Of a stretch of 64,000 nucleotides of DNA, positions 7,493 through 16,272 are shown piece after piece. Each line of letters opens with the position of its first letter. Position 1 is the stretch's first letter. The notes below the pieces were generated by a model that had not been told where the DNA came from, ran no database searches, and worked only from the letters and a program-made list of their open reading frames with translations. This DNA is from Caulobacterales bacterium (lineage in GTDB: Bacteria; Pseudomonadota; Alphaproteobacteria; Caulobacterales; Caulobacteraceae): assembly GCA_019510435.1 (NCBI GenBank), contig JAEKKJ010000006.1, forward strand, positions 310,001 through 374,000, in the 5' to 3' direction. The translations under genes were made by a program, and so were the position numbers.

Positions 7493-8514
7493 GCCTGATC
7501 GCCGCCACCATCGACGCCTTCGAAGGCGCGCCCCTGCCCGACACCGTGCGCAAGACCGCCATCGAGCTCTTGGTGGCCAATGCGCGCCGCCAGCTGGGCG
7601 CCGCCGGTCCTGACGCCGACGCGGTGTTCGCCCGCGAGATGGCCGCCCGCCCGATCGCCGAGCACACCGCCGCGGCCAACGCCCAGCACTACGAGGTGCC
7701 CGCGGACTTCTTCGTGAACTGCCTGGGGCCGCAGCTGAAGTACTCCTGCGCGCTCTATCCCAAGGCGACGACGACCCTGGCGGAGGCGGAGGAATTCGGC
7801 CTCGCCGAGACCGCCCAGCACGCCGACCTCAAGGACGGCCAGCGCATCCTGGAGTTGGGCTGCGGCTGGGGCTCGCTGTCGCTGTGGATGGCCAAGACCT
7901 TCCCGAACGCGCGGATCACCGCGGTGTCGAATTCCGCCAGCCAGCGGGCCTTCATCCTGGCGCGCGCGCAGGAGCGCGGCCTGGGCAACCTGGAAGTCAT
8001 CACCTGCGACATGAACGTCTTCGAGGCGCCGGGCGCGTTCGACCGCGTGGTCTCGGTGGAGATGTTCGAGCACATGGCCAACTGGCGCGCCCTGCTCGGC
8101 CGCGTGAAGGGCTGGCTGAAGGCGGACGGGCGCCTGTTCATCCACGTCTTCACCCACAGGACCACGCCCTACCGTTTCGATGTGGACGACGAGGCCGACT
8201 GGATCGCCAAGCACTTCTTCTCCGGCGGGGTCATGCCAAGCCATGGGCTGATGATGCAGTTCCCGGACCTGTTCGCCGTCGAGCAGGACTGGCGCTGGAG
8301 CGGCGTCCACTACCAGCGCACCGCGCTGGACTGGCTGGACCTCTACGACCGCAACATCGCCGCCATCCGGCCGGTGCTGAAGGCCACCTATGGGGCGGGC
8401 GCCACCCTGTGGCACAGGCGCTGGCGGCTGTTCTTCCTGGCCACCGCCGGCCTCTTCGGCCACCGCGGCGGGGCGGAATGGGGCGTCAGCCACTACCGGC
8501 TGAAACCGGCCTAG
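7489..8514 (+). CDS. Cyclopropane-fatty-acyl-phospholipid synthase-like methyltransferase
   Basis: A 341-residue SAM-dependent methyltransferase. HYEVPADFF (67-75) and the YSCA motif (85-88) are typical of the CFA synthase lipid-binding region, and motif I ILELGCGWGSLSLWMA begins at residue 120. The catalytic-region EMFEH follows. It is shorter than E. coli Cfa because it lacks most of the N-terminal domain, like many alphaproteobacterial paralogues. It would transfer a methylene or methyl group from SAM to unsaturated acyl chains of phospholipids. It overlaps the DUF1295 gene by 4 nt and precedes DUF2177. Confidence 0.9.
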   Translation: MSLIAATIDAFEGAPLPDTVRKTAIELLVANARRQLGAAGPDADAVFAREMAARPIAEHTAAANAQHYEVPADFFVNCLGPQLKYSCALYPKATTTLAEAEEFGLAETAQHADLKDGQRILELGCGWGSLSLWMAKTFPNARITAVSNSASQRAFILARAQERGLGNLEVITCDMNVFEAPGAFDRVVSVEMFEHMANWRALLGRVKGWLKADGRLFIHVFTHRTTPYRFDVDDEADWIAKHFFSGGVMPSHGLMMQFPDLFAVEQDWRWSGVHYQRTALDWLDLYDRNIAAIRPVLKATYGAGATLWHRRWRLFFLATAGLFGHRGGAEWGVSHYRLKPA

Positions 8515-8547
8515 GCCGGACGATCTGCAGGGGACTTGGGGGGACAC

Positions 8548-8952
8548 ATGCTGCGACTGATCGCGACCTACCTGGCGACGGCCATCGCCTTCGCCGCCTT
8601 GGACTTCGTCTGGCTCACCCAGTTCGGGCCCAAGGTCTATTTCCCGACCCTGGAGCCGGTGGCGCTGCAGAGCGCGCGGCTGGGCCCGGCGGTGGTGTTC
8701 TACCTGGCCTATATGGTCGGGCTGATGCTGCTGGTGATCTGGCCGAACCGGGACGCCAAGCTCACCCGCACCACCCTGATGGGCGGGGTGCTGGGCGCCA
8801 TGTGCTACGCCACCTACGACCTCACCAACCAGGCGACGCTGAAGGTCTGGGCGACCCAGATCACCGTCACCGACATCGCGTGGGGAACGTTCGTCACCGC
8901 GGTCGGCGCCACCGTCGGCGGGCTGGTCCTGCGCAAGCTCTCCAAGGCCTAG
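8548..8952 (+). CDS. DUF2177 family membrane protein
   Basis: A 134-residue integral membrane protein with four predicted helices and the conserved segment ATYDLTNQATLKVW characteristic of DUF2177. The ATG at 8548 follows a GGGGGACAC purine run; a TTG four codons earlier is possible. It completes the DUF1295-methyltransferase-DUF2177 operon. Function is unknown; recurrent association with cyclopropane-type lipid loci is the only clue. Confidence 0.9.
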   Translation: MLRLIATYLATAIAFAALDFVWLTQFGPKVYFPTLEPVALQSARLGPAVVFYLAYMVGLMLLVIWPNRDAKLTRTTLMGGVLGAMCYATYDLTNQATLKVWATQITVTDIAWGTFVTAVGATVGGLVLRKLSKA

Positions 8953-9069
8953 GATCGCTGCGGCGCCTTGCCGGAAAACGGCGCGGGCGATTGTCCGCGC
9001 GGCCCTGCCCATGCCATGCTGGTTTTCGAAAGTCGGGGATGACACCCGGCGGCGGACTGGAGGAGCGGC

Positions 9070-10650
9070 ATGGACGCGGTCAAGGAACGGGTGGGGCTGA
9101 CGGAGGCGCTGGAGGCGGCCGCGCTCAGCGGCATGGGCTTTGCGGTCTGGGCCGGCCACCAGCCCGACAAGGCCTGCGTGATCGATCCCGACGGCCGCAC
9201 CCGCACCTATGCCGAGGTCAACCGCAACGCCAACCGGCTGGCCCGGCTGTTTCGCCAGGCGGGCCTGAAGCCGCGGGACGCGGTGGCCCTGGTCTCGTCC
9301 AACCGGGCCGAGTTCGTGGAGGTGCTGCTGGCGACCCAGCGGGCGGGCCTGCGCATCACGCCGGTCAACTGGCACCTGACCGCCGACGAGATCGGCTACA
9401 TCCTGAACGACTGCGAGGCCAAGGCGGTGGTCTGCGACGCCCGCGTGGCCGCCTGCGGCCCGGCCGTGGCCCAGGCGCCGGGCGTGGTCCTGAAGGTGGC
9501 GGTCGGCGGCGAGATCGCCGGGTTCCGCGACTATGACGCGGCCCTGGCCGCCGTGGACGGCCACGACATCGAGGACCCGGTGCTGGGCAACCAGATGCTC
9601 TACACCTCCGGCACCACCGGCCGGCCCAAGGGCGTGTTCCGCGAGAGCCCGGTGATCGTGCCCCAGGCGATGTACGCGATGCGCGGCTACGACGCGGCCT
9701 CGGTGCAGCTCTGCGCCGGGCCGGCCTACCACGCCGCGCCGCTGGCCTTCGACGTGCGCACGGCGCTGGGCGCGGGCGCGACCCTGGTGTTCCTGGACAA
9801 GTGGGACAGCGAGCACACCCTGCGCACCATCCAGGACCGCCGGGTGACCCACATGCACCTGGTGCCGATCATGTTCCAGCGCCTGCTGGCCCTGCCGGCC
9901 GAGATCAAGGCCAAGTACGACCTGTCGTCGGTCAAATACATCGTCCACGGCGCGGCGCCCTGCCCGCCGGAGGTGAAGCTGGCGATGATCGAGTGGTTCG
10001 GGCCGGTGCTCAGCGAATACTACGCGGGCTCCGAGGGCGGGGCGGGCTTCGTGATCGACAGCCACGAGTGGCTGAAGAAGCCGGGCTCGGTGGGCAAGCG
10101 CCCGGCCCTCTTGGGCTCGAAGATCCTGGACGAGGCCGGCGAGGAATGCCCGCCCAACGTGCCGGGGCGCATCTACCACCAGCTGCCGCCGGGCGGCTTC
10201 ACCTACTACAAGGACACCGCCAAGACCGAGAAGAGCCGGGTGGGCGACTACTTCACCCTGGGCGACATGGGCTATTTCGACGAGGATGGGTACCTCTTCC
10301 TCACCGGCCGCGACGCCGAGACGATCATCTCGGGCGGGGTGAACATCTACCCGCAGGAGATCGACAACGAGCTCATCAAGCACGAGGCGGTGGCGGATTC
10401 GGCGACCGTGGGCGTGCCGCACGACGAGTGGGGCGAGCAGGTGAAGGCGGTGGTGCTGCTGAAGCCGGGCTATGCGCCGTCCGACCTGCTGGCGCAGGAG
10501 ATCCTGGCCTTCGCCCGCGACAGCCTGCCGGCGTTCAAGGTCCCGCGCAGCCTGGACTTCGTGGCCGAGCTGCCGCGCTCCGAGGCCGGCAAGATCCAGC
10601 GCAACAAGGTCCGCGCGCCGTACTGGGAAGGCCGGGCGCGGCAGATCTGA
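9070..10650 (+). CDS. AMP-dependent acyl-CoA synthetase
   Basis: A 526-residue member of the ANL adenylating superfamily. The P-loop YTSGTTGRPKG is at 178-188, the hinge/adenylation region GDMGYFDEDGYLFLTGRD around 398-415, and ISGGVNIYPQEID follows directly. The final catalytic Lys lies in SEAGKIQRNKVR. GGAGGAG precedes the ATG. It activates a carboxylic acid (fatty or aromatic) with ATP and CoA; PVNWHLTADE near residue 97 is typical of the FadD13/cyclohexanecarboxylate-type group. It stands alone, so the substrate cannot be assigned. Confidence 0.92.
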   Translation: MDAVKERVGLTEALEAAALSGMGFAVWAGHQPDKACVIDPDGRTRTYAEVNRNANRLARLFRQAGLKPRDAVALVSSNRAEFVEVLLATQRAGLRITPVNWHLTADEIGYILNDCEAKAVVCDARVAACGPAVAQAPGVVLKVAVGGEIAGFRDYDAALAAVDGHDIEDPVLGNQMLYTSGTTGRPKGVFRESPVIVPQAMYAMRGYDAASVQLCAGPAYHAAPLAFDVRTALGAGATLVFLDKWDSEHTLRTIQDRRVTHMHLVPIMFQRLLALPAEIKAKYDLSSVKYIVHGAAPCPPEVKLAMIEWFGPVLSEYYAGSEGGAGFVIDSHEWLKKPGSVGKRPALLGSKILDEAGEECPPNVPGRIYHQLPPGGFTYYKDTAKTEKSRVGDYFTLGDMGYFDEDGYLFLTGRDAETIISGGVNIYPQEIDNELIKHEAVADSATVGVPHDEWGEQVKAVVLLKPGYAPSDLLAQEILAFARDSLPAFKVPRSLDFVAELPRSEAGKIQRNKVRAPYWEGRARQI

Positions 10651-10664
10651 CGGCGGGGTAGGTC

Positions 10665-10821
10665 AGCGCCCCCTCCACCATTGATGAAGCTGCAGCGCCC
10701 CCTCCACCCCTTCGGGGTCCCCCTCCCCCGCTGAAGCGGGGGAGGAACTAGCTGGGTCGAACGCTCCAGTTCCTCCCCCGCGTGCGGGGGAGGGGGACCG
10801 CGAAGCGGTGGAGGGGGCGCT
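10665..10821. repeat. REP-like inverted pair, family C (REPIN-like)
   Basis: Two copies of a GC-rich repeat face each other. The left copy (10694-10749) runs from agcgccccctccacc to ggaggaact; the right copy (10768-10821) is its inverted counterpart ending in ggtggagggggcgct. Each has small internal hairpins (for example ccccttcgggg and ccgcgaagcgg). A truncated extra copy of the end sequence is at 10665-10679. The same core recurs at 63381-63465 and 63862-63942. It separates the acyl-CoA synthetase from the amidohydrolase. Confidence 0.85.
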
Positions 10822-10876
10822 TTCTCACACCGCCAAACAGCCTAAGCTCGCCACAACCATATCGGGGGAACCACCA

Positions 10877-12172
10877 GTGAAGAGCTTCGTCCTCGGCGCG
10901 CTGATCGCCGCCGCCCTTGCCTGGCCGGCCGCGGCCCAGGCGCCTCAGCCAACCACCTTCGTCCAGGCCGGCCACGTCCTCGTCGACCCGGCCAGCGGCA
11001 AGGTGGAGACCGCCAAGACCCTCGTGGTCCAGGGCGGCAAGGTGGTGCGCATCGCCGACGGCTATGTGGCCGAGCCGGGCGGCAAGGTGGTGGACCTGAA
11101 GACCGCCTGGGTCCTGCCCGGGCTGATCGACAGCCACGTGCACCTGACCCTGGTGCAAAGCGCCACCAGCCGCATGGACGTGGTCACCCAGTCGTCGGCC
11201 GAGCTGGCGATGGTCGGGGCGCGCAACGCTCGCAAGACCCTGATGGCCGGATTCACCACCGTCGCCGACCTCTCCGCGGACGACGACGCCATCTTCGCGC
11301 TGCGCAAGGCCACGGCCCTGGGCGACGTTCCGGGCCCGCGCATCCTGGCGGCCGGCCAGGCGCTCTCGGTGCTGGGCGGGCACGGCGACAACACCGGCTA
11401 CCGGGCCGACGTCACCCGCGTGCTGCAGCCGCGCTCGGTGTGCTCGGGCCCCGACGACTGCCGCCGCGCCGCCCGCGAGCAGATCCGCGCCGGCGCCGAC
11501 CTGGTGAAGATCCACGCCACCGGCGGGGTGCTGGACAACGGCGCCACGGGCCTGGCCCAACAGTTCAGCGACGAGGAGATGGTCGCCATCGTCGACGCGG
11601 CCCACCGCATGGGCCGGCGGGTGACCGCCCACGCCCATGGCGCCGACGGCATCAACGCCTTCCTGCGCGCCGGCGGTGATTCCATCGAGCACGGCACCTA
11701 TATCGACGCGACCGGCATCAAGCTCCTGAAGGAGCGCGGCGGCTACCTGATCCCGACCCTGATGGCCGGCGACTATGTGGCGCGCATCGCCGCCGGGCCG
11801 AACAACTTCTTCACCCCCGCCACCACCGCCAAGGCGCTGCAGGCCGGCCCGCTGATGCTGGACATGGCCCGGCGCGTCCACCAGGCGGGCGTGAAGATCG
11901 CCTTCGGCACCGACACCGGCGTCTCGGCCCATGGCGACAACGCCGGCGAGTTCGTGCTGCTGGTGAAGGCCGGCCTCACCCCGCTGGAGGCGATCCAGGC
12001 GGCCACCGTCAACGCCGCCGACCACCTGCAGATCTCCGCCATCGCGGGCGCGCTGACGCCGGGGCATTCCGCCGACATCGTGGCCGTGGCCACCGACCCG
12101 CTGGCGGACGTCTCGGTCCTGCAGCACGTGGCCTTCGTCATGAAGGAAGGGACCGTCTACAAGGGTCCGTGA
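10877..12172 (+). CDS. Secreted amidohydrolase (metal-dependent)
   Basis: A 431-residue amidohydrolase with a Sec signal peptide (residues 1-22, cut after AAAQA). Metal ligands are visible in order: SHVHL (His87, His89), a Lys in LVKIHATGG near 210, His in TAHAHG near 250, His in EHGTY near 272, and Asp in FGTDTG near 347. This is the imidazolonepropionase/prolidase-like subgroup exported to the periplasm. The GTG start at 10877 has GGGGGA upstream and begins the signal peptide. The phospholipase C gene begins 14 nt after the stop, so they may be co-transcribed. Substrate, perhaps a dipeptide or amide, is not determinable. Confidence 0.9.
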   Translation: MKSFVLGALIAAALAWPAAAQAPQPTTFVQAGHVLVDPASGKVETAKTLVVQGGKVVRIADGYVAEPGGKVVDLKTAWVLPGLIDSHVHLTLVQSATSRMDVVTQSSAELAMVGARNARKTLMAGFTTVADLSADDDAIFALRKATALGDVPGPRILAAGQALSVLGGHGDNTGYRADVTRVLQPRSVCSGPDDCRRAAREQIRAGADLVKIHATGGVLDNGATGLAQQFSDEEMVAIVDAAHRMGRRVTAHAHGADGINAFLRAGGDSIEHGTYIDATGIKLLKERGGYLIPTLMAGDYVARIAAGPNNFFTPATTAKALQAGPLMLDMARRVHQAGVKIAFGTDTGVSAHGDNAGEFVLLVKAGLTPLEAIQAATVNAADHLQISAIAGALTPGHSADIVAVATDPLADVSVLQHVAFVMKEGTVYKGP

Positions 12173-12186
12173 GGGAGGCCCGCCAT

Positions 12187-14301
12187 ATGCTCGACCGCCG
12201 CCGTTTCCTGGCCGCCGCCGCGACTGGGGCCGCCGCCGCGGCGGGCGCCGCCGCCTTGCCGCCGGCCATCGCGCGCGCCGCGGCGATCGACGCCGACGTG
12301 CGGTCGGGCACGATCCGCGATGTGGCCCATGTGGTGATCCTGATGCAGGAGAACCGCGGCTTCGACCACTACTTCGGGGCCATGGCCGGGGTGCGCGGCT
12401 TCGCCGACCGCTTCCCGATCCCGCTGCCGGACGGGCGCACCGTCTGGACCCAGGAGAACGGGCCCGGCGCCGGCCGGCCGCCGCGGATCGCGCCGTTCCC
12501 GCTCAACACCCGACAGACCTTCGAGCACATGCGCGTCGAGGGCACGCCGCACAACTGGACCGACGCCCAGGCCGCCTGGGACCAGGGCCGGATGAGCGGC
12601 TGGCCGGTGGCCAAGGGCGAGCACGCCATGGGCTACTACGGGCCGGACGACATCCCCTTCCAGTACGCCTTGGCCGACGCCTTCACCGTCTGCGACGCCT
12701 ACCACTGCGCCATGCAGGTGGGGACCAACACCAACCGGCTGTTCCTGTTCACCGGCACGAATGACCCGCTGGGCACGGGCGGCGGGCCGGCGCTCTCCAA
12801 CTCGCACGACAGCCTGCCGGAGAAGGGCGGACCCAAGAGCGCCTACAGCTGGATGACCTATCCGCAGCGCCTGCAGGCGGCGGGGATCAGCTGGCGCATC
12901 TACCAGGACATGAAGGACAACTTCTCGGACAATCCGCTCGAGGGGTTCGCCGCCTTCCGCGCCGCCTACCACGCAGAGCCGGGCGCCGATCCGGCGCTGG
13001 CGGCCAATGGCCTCTCCACCTACGGCCTGGACCGCCTGCGCGCCGACGTCGTGGCCGGCGCCCTGCCGCAGGTGAGCTACATCGTGGCGCCGCAGCACGA
13101 CTGCGAGCATCCCGGCCCCTCCAGCCCGGCCCAGGGCGCGGACTACACCGCCCGGGTGCTGGCCGCCCTCACCGCCGATCCCAAGGTCTGGGCGCGGACC
13201 GTGCTGCTGCTGATGTTCGACGAGAACGACGGCTTCTTCGACCACGTCCCGCCGCCGGCCCCGCCCAGCCGGGACCAGCGCGGCGGCTGGCTGGGAGGCT
13301 CGAACGTCGACCTGACCGGCGAGCACCACCTGCGACCCAATCCTGCCGAGGGCGCCATCGACCGCCCGGACCTGCTGGGCCGGCCGTACGGCCTGGGACC
13401 GCGGGTGCCGGCCTATGTGATCTCGCCCTGGAGCCGCGGCGGCTGGGTGAACTCCCAGGTGTTCGACCACACCTCGGTGATCCGCTTCCTGGAGGCGCGG
13501 TTCGGGGTGAAGGAGCCCAACATCTCGCCCTGGCGGCGGTCGGTGTGCGGGGACCTGACCTCGGCCTTCGACTTCAAGACGCCGAACCGCCAGCGGCTGC
13601 CCGCCCTGCCCCCCACCGCGGAGGCAGCGGCCCGCGCCGCGGCCCTGCCCAGAACCACCCGCCCGCCGACGCCGGCGACGCCCGCCGCGCCGGTCCAGGT
13701 GGCGGGCACGCGGCCCTCGCGGGCGCTGCCCTATGTTCTGGAGGCCGGCCTGGTGGCGGATGGCGGCGCCGGGCGCCTGTCGCTGGCCAATGCCGGGGCC
13801 GCCGGCGCGGTGCTGCATCTCTACGACCTGGGCGACCTGGGGGCCGTGCCGCGCCGCTACACCCTGGCGGCCGGCTCGACGCTGGAGGACGCCCTGCCGC
13901 TGGCGGGCGGCGCCTACGACCTCTGGCTGCTGGGCCCGAACGGCTTCCACCGCCGATTCCGGGGCGGGCCGGACGCGGAGCTGGAGGTGGCGGTGGGCTA
14001 CTACGCCGCGCAGGGCCAGCTGGGGCTCTCGCTGCGCAATCCGGGCCGGCGCCCCGCGGAGGTGCTGATCGCTGCGGGCGCCTACGCCGAGGTCGAGCCG
14101 CAGCGGGTGTTCATCGGCGCCGGGAGCCCGGCGATCCAGTTCTGGCCGGTGGGCCCGTCCGCCGGCTGGTACGACCTGACCCTGACCCTCGACGGCCATC
14201 CCGCCTGGCTGCGGCGGCTGGCGGGACGGGTGGAGACCGGCCGGCCCAGCGTCAGCGATCCGGCCATGCACGGTCCTGCGCTCATGACCCGCGAGGCTTG
14301 A
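12187..14301 (+). CDS. Phosphocholine-type phospholipase C (Tat-exported)
   Basis: A 704-residue non-hemolytic/hemolytic phospholipase C family enzyme. It starts with a twin-arginine signal (DRRRFLAAAATG). The phosphoesterase domain has MQENRGFDHYFG, GTNTNRLFLFTG and DENDGFFDHVPPP; two repeated C-terminal domains of the DUF756 type span roughly residues 510-690. It should cleave phosphatidylcholine or sphingomyelin headgroups in the periplasm or outside, releasing phosphorylcholine. I chose ATG 12187, which starts just before the RR motif, over a GTG six codons earlier. Length agrees with the PlcC/PlcN family. Confidence 0.93.
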   Translation: MLDRRRFLAAAATGAAAAAGAAALPPAIARAAAIDADVRSGTIRDVAHVVILMQENRGFDHYFGAMAGVRGFADRFPIPLPDGRTVWTQENGPGAGRPPRIAPFPLNTRQTFEHMRVEGTPHNWTDAQAAWDQGRMSGWPVAKGEHAMGYYGPDDIPFQYALADAFTVCDAYHCAMQVGTNTNRLFLFTGTNDPLGTGGGPALSNSHDSLPEKGGPKSAYSWMTYPQRLQAAGISWRIYQDMKDNFSDNPLEGFAAFRAAYHAEPGADPALAANGLSTYGLDRLRADVVAGALPQVSYIVAPQHDCEHPGPSSPAQGADYTARVLAALTADPKVWARTVLLLMFDENDGFFDHVPPPAPPSRDQRGGWLGGSNVDLTGEHHLRPNPAEGAIDRPDLLGRPYGLGPRVPAYVISPWSRGGWVNSQVFDHTSVIRFLEARFGVKEPNISPWRRSVCGDLTSAFDFKTPNRQRLPALPPTAEAAARAAALPRTTRPPTPATPAAPVQVAGTRPSRALPYVLEAGLVADGGAGRLSLANAGAAGAVLHLYDLGDLGAVPRRYTLAAGSTLEDALPLAGGAYDLWLLGPNGFHRRFRGGPDAELEVAVGYYAAQGQLGLSLRNPGRRPAEVLIAAGAYAEVEPQRVFIGAGSPAIQFWPVGPSAGWYDLTLTLDGHPAWLRRLAGRVETGRPSVSDPAMHGPALMTREA

Positions 14302-14360
14302 GCGGAGGCCGCGCCGCAACAGCCTGACACCAAGCGTGTTTTGGCCCCGCGGCGCGACGC

Positions 14361-15539
14361 ATGGCAGAAGCCGCGGCCATGATCCCGTTCATCGACCTGC
14401 AGGCCCAGCGCGCGCGCCTCGGCCAGCCGCTGGAGGACGCCATCCTGAAGGTGGTCCGCTCCGGCGCCTACATCATGGGCCCCGAGATCGCCGAGTTCGA
14501 GCGCCAGCTCGCCGCCTTCGGCCAGGCCCCGCACGCCCTCTCCTGCGGCTCCGGCACCGAGGCCCTGGTGCTGCCGCTGATGGCCTGGGGGATCGGCCCG
14601 GGCGATGCGGTGTTCTGCCCGGCCTTCACCTTCGCCGCCACCGCGGAGGCCATGCCGCTGGTGGGCGCCTCGCCGGTGTTCGTGGACATCGAGGGCGCCA
14701 CCTACAACATGGACCCGGCCGCCCTGGAGGCCGCCATCGAGGCCGTGCTGGCCGAGGGCCAGCTGACCCCGCGCGCCATCATCGCTGTCGACCTGTTCGG
14801 CCAGCCCGCGGACTATCCGGCCATCGCCGCGGTGGCGAAGAAGCATGGGCTGAAGCTGATCGCCGACTCGGCCCAGGGCTTCGGCTGCACCCTCGGCGGC
14901 CAGCACCCGATCCACTGGGCGGACGTGACCACCACCAGCTTCTTCCCGGCCAAGCCCCTGGGCTGCTACGGCGACGGCGGGGCGGTGCTGGGCAAGGACG
15001 CGCGCCTGCACGACCTCCTGGTCAGCCTGCGCGTCCACGGCCAGGCGGTGGCTTCGGACCTGGAGGGCCGCACCTTCGAGCACGACCCCAAGTACCTGAA
15101 CATGCGGGTGGGGCTGAACAGCCGGATGGATACCATCCAGGCGGCGGTCCTGCTGCAGAAGCTGGCCATCTTCCCCGAGGAGATCGTGGCGCGGAACGCC
15201 GCCGCCGCGCGCTACGCCGAGGGCCTCTACGACGTGGTCCGCGTGCCCCCGGTGATCGACGGCGGCGTCTCGGTCTGGGCCCAGTACACCATCGAGACCG
15301 AGGATCGCGACGGCCTGGCCGCGCATCTGAAGGCCGAGGGGATCCCGACCGCCGTCTACTATCCGATCCCGCTGCACCGCCAGGCGCCCTACGCCGGCTA
15401 TCCCGCGCCCGGCGGCCTGCCGGTGACGGACCTGGCGGCCGGCAAGGTCATCAGCCTGCCGATGCATGCCTACCTGGAGCCGCCGGCGCAGGACCGCATC
15501 GTCGGCGCCATCCGCAACTACGTGAAGCGGAACCGCTAG
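14361..15539 (+). CDS. DegT/DnrJ/EryC1/StrS family aminotransferase
   Basis: A 392-residue PLP-dependent sugar aminotransferase. IPFIDLQAQ opens the domain; Asp169 and Gln172 (IADSAQGFG) and the Schiff-base Lys198 (SFFPAKPLGCYGDGG) are present. The tail has the family block GLPVTDLAAGKVISLPMH. Such enzymes aminate UDP- or dTDP-ketosugars for lipopolysaccharide, glycan or flagellin glycosylation. No sugar-nucleotide genes surround it, so the substrate is open. A second ATG lies six codons downstream (MIPFIDL) and may be the true start. Confidence 0.92.
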   Translation: MAEAAAMIPFIDLQAQRARLGQPLEDAILKVVRSGAYIMGPEIAEFERQLAAFGQAPHALSCGSGTEALVLPLMAWGIGPGDAVFCPAFTFAATAEAMPLVGASPVFVDIEGATYNMDPAALEAAIEAVLAEGQLTPRAIIAVDLFGQPADYPAIAAVAKKHGLKLIADSAQGFGCTLGGQHPIHWADVTTTSFFPAKPLGCYGDGGAVLGKDARLHDLLVSLRVHGQAVASDLEGRTFEHDPKYLNMRVGLNSRMDTIQAAVLLQKLAIFPEEIVARNAAAARYAEGLYDVVRVPPVIDGGVSVWAQYTIETEDRDGLAAHLKAEGIPTAVYYPIPLHRQAPYAGYPAPGGLPVTDLAAGKVISLPMHAYLEPPAQDRIVGAIRNYVKRNR

Positions 15540-15627
15540 GTCGCGGGGCCTCAGCCGGCGGTTGCTTGACCGCCGTTCGGCCAAGGCGGACCGTCCCGCG
15601 CCGGCAGAGGCCGGCGGGGGAAACAAG

Positions 15628-16173
15628 ATGCGCCTGACCAACACTGCGGCCCTGGCCGCGACCGTCGTCCTGGCCGCCACACTGGGCGGGTGCGCCAAGC
15701 CTGAGGCCGCGAAGCCCGATGCCGCCAATCCGGGGGACACGGCCAAGGTGGCCGAGCAGATCAAGGGCGAGATGAGCCAGCTGGTGGCCGACTTCCTGTC
15801 CAAGGACGTGGCCAAGGCGGTCGCCCACGATGCGCCGGACTATGTGGGCATGTTCCACGGGACGCCCAATGTCATCGGTGTGGCCGGCGACACCGAGGTG
15901 ACCAAGCAGCAGGCGGCCGACCCCAATGTGAAGCTGGCCATCACCACGGACGCGGTGGACGTGGCCCAGGCCGGCGACATGGCCGTGGCGCGCAACACCT
16001 ACGACTACACCTTCACCGATCCGGCGACGAAGGCCGCCAAGACCGAGCACGGCAACTGGGTGGTGGGATTCAAGAAGCAGGCGGACGGATCGTTCAAGAT
16101 CGCCTGGGCGGTGGTCTCGGACTCGCCGCCGGCGGCAGCGGCGGCGCCTGCAGCAGCGCCCGAGAAGAAGTAG
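15628..16173 (+). CDS. Lipoprotein with SnoaL/NTF2-like fold
   Basis: A 181-residue predicted lipoprotein. The signal ends in LGGC with Cys22 as the lipidation site. The mature part begins with an Ala/Lys/Pro linker and then a DUF4440/SnoaL-like domain, inferred from the helix-strand pattern and HGNWVVGFKKQADGSFKIAW near the end. The C-terminus is Ala/Pro-rich with a Lys pair. GGCGGGGG precedes the start. It appears monocistronic. Function unknown; related NTF2-like lipoproteins bind small ligands or act as scaffolds. Confidence 0.78.
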   Translation: MRLTNTAALAATVVLAATLGGCAKPEAAKPDAANPGDTAKVAEQIKGEMSQLVADFLSKDVAKAVAHDAPDYVGMFHGTPNVIGVAGDTEVTKQQAADPNVKLAITTDAVDVAQAGDMAVARNTYDYTFTDPATKAAKTEHGNWVVGFKKQADGSFKIAWAVVSDSPPAAAAAPAAAPEKK

Positions 16174-16272
16174 GCTGAGCCGGCGTCGGCGCCCGCAAGG
16201 ACGCGCGTTTCTCGCCTGCGCTTCGGCCGCGGATCAGCGATGCTGCGCGCCGAGTCACGCCCGCGAGGTCCC

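Noticed and set aside
8978..9001. GC hairpin after the DUF2177 gene considered as terminator
   Set aside because: No T tract follows and the stem is short and of average strength for this GC content.
7432..10422. Long minus-strand open frame (about 996 codons)
   Set aside because: It runs antisense to three recognised plus-strand genes and encodes Arg/Gly/His-rich low-complexity sequence.
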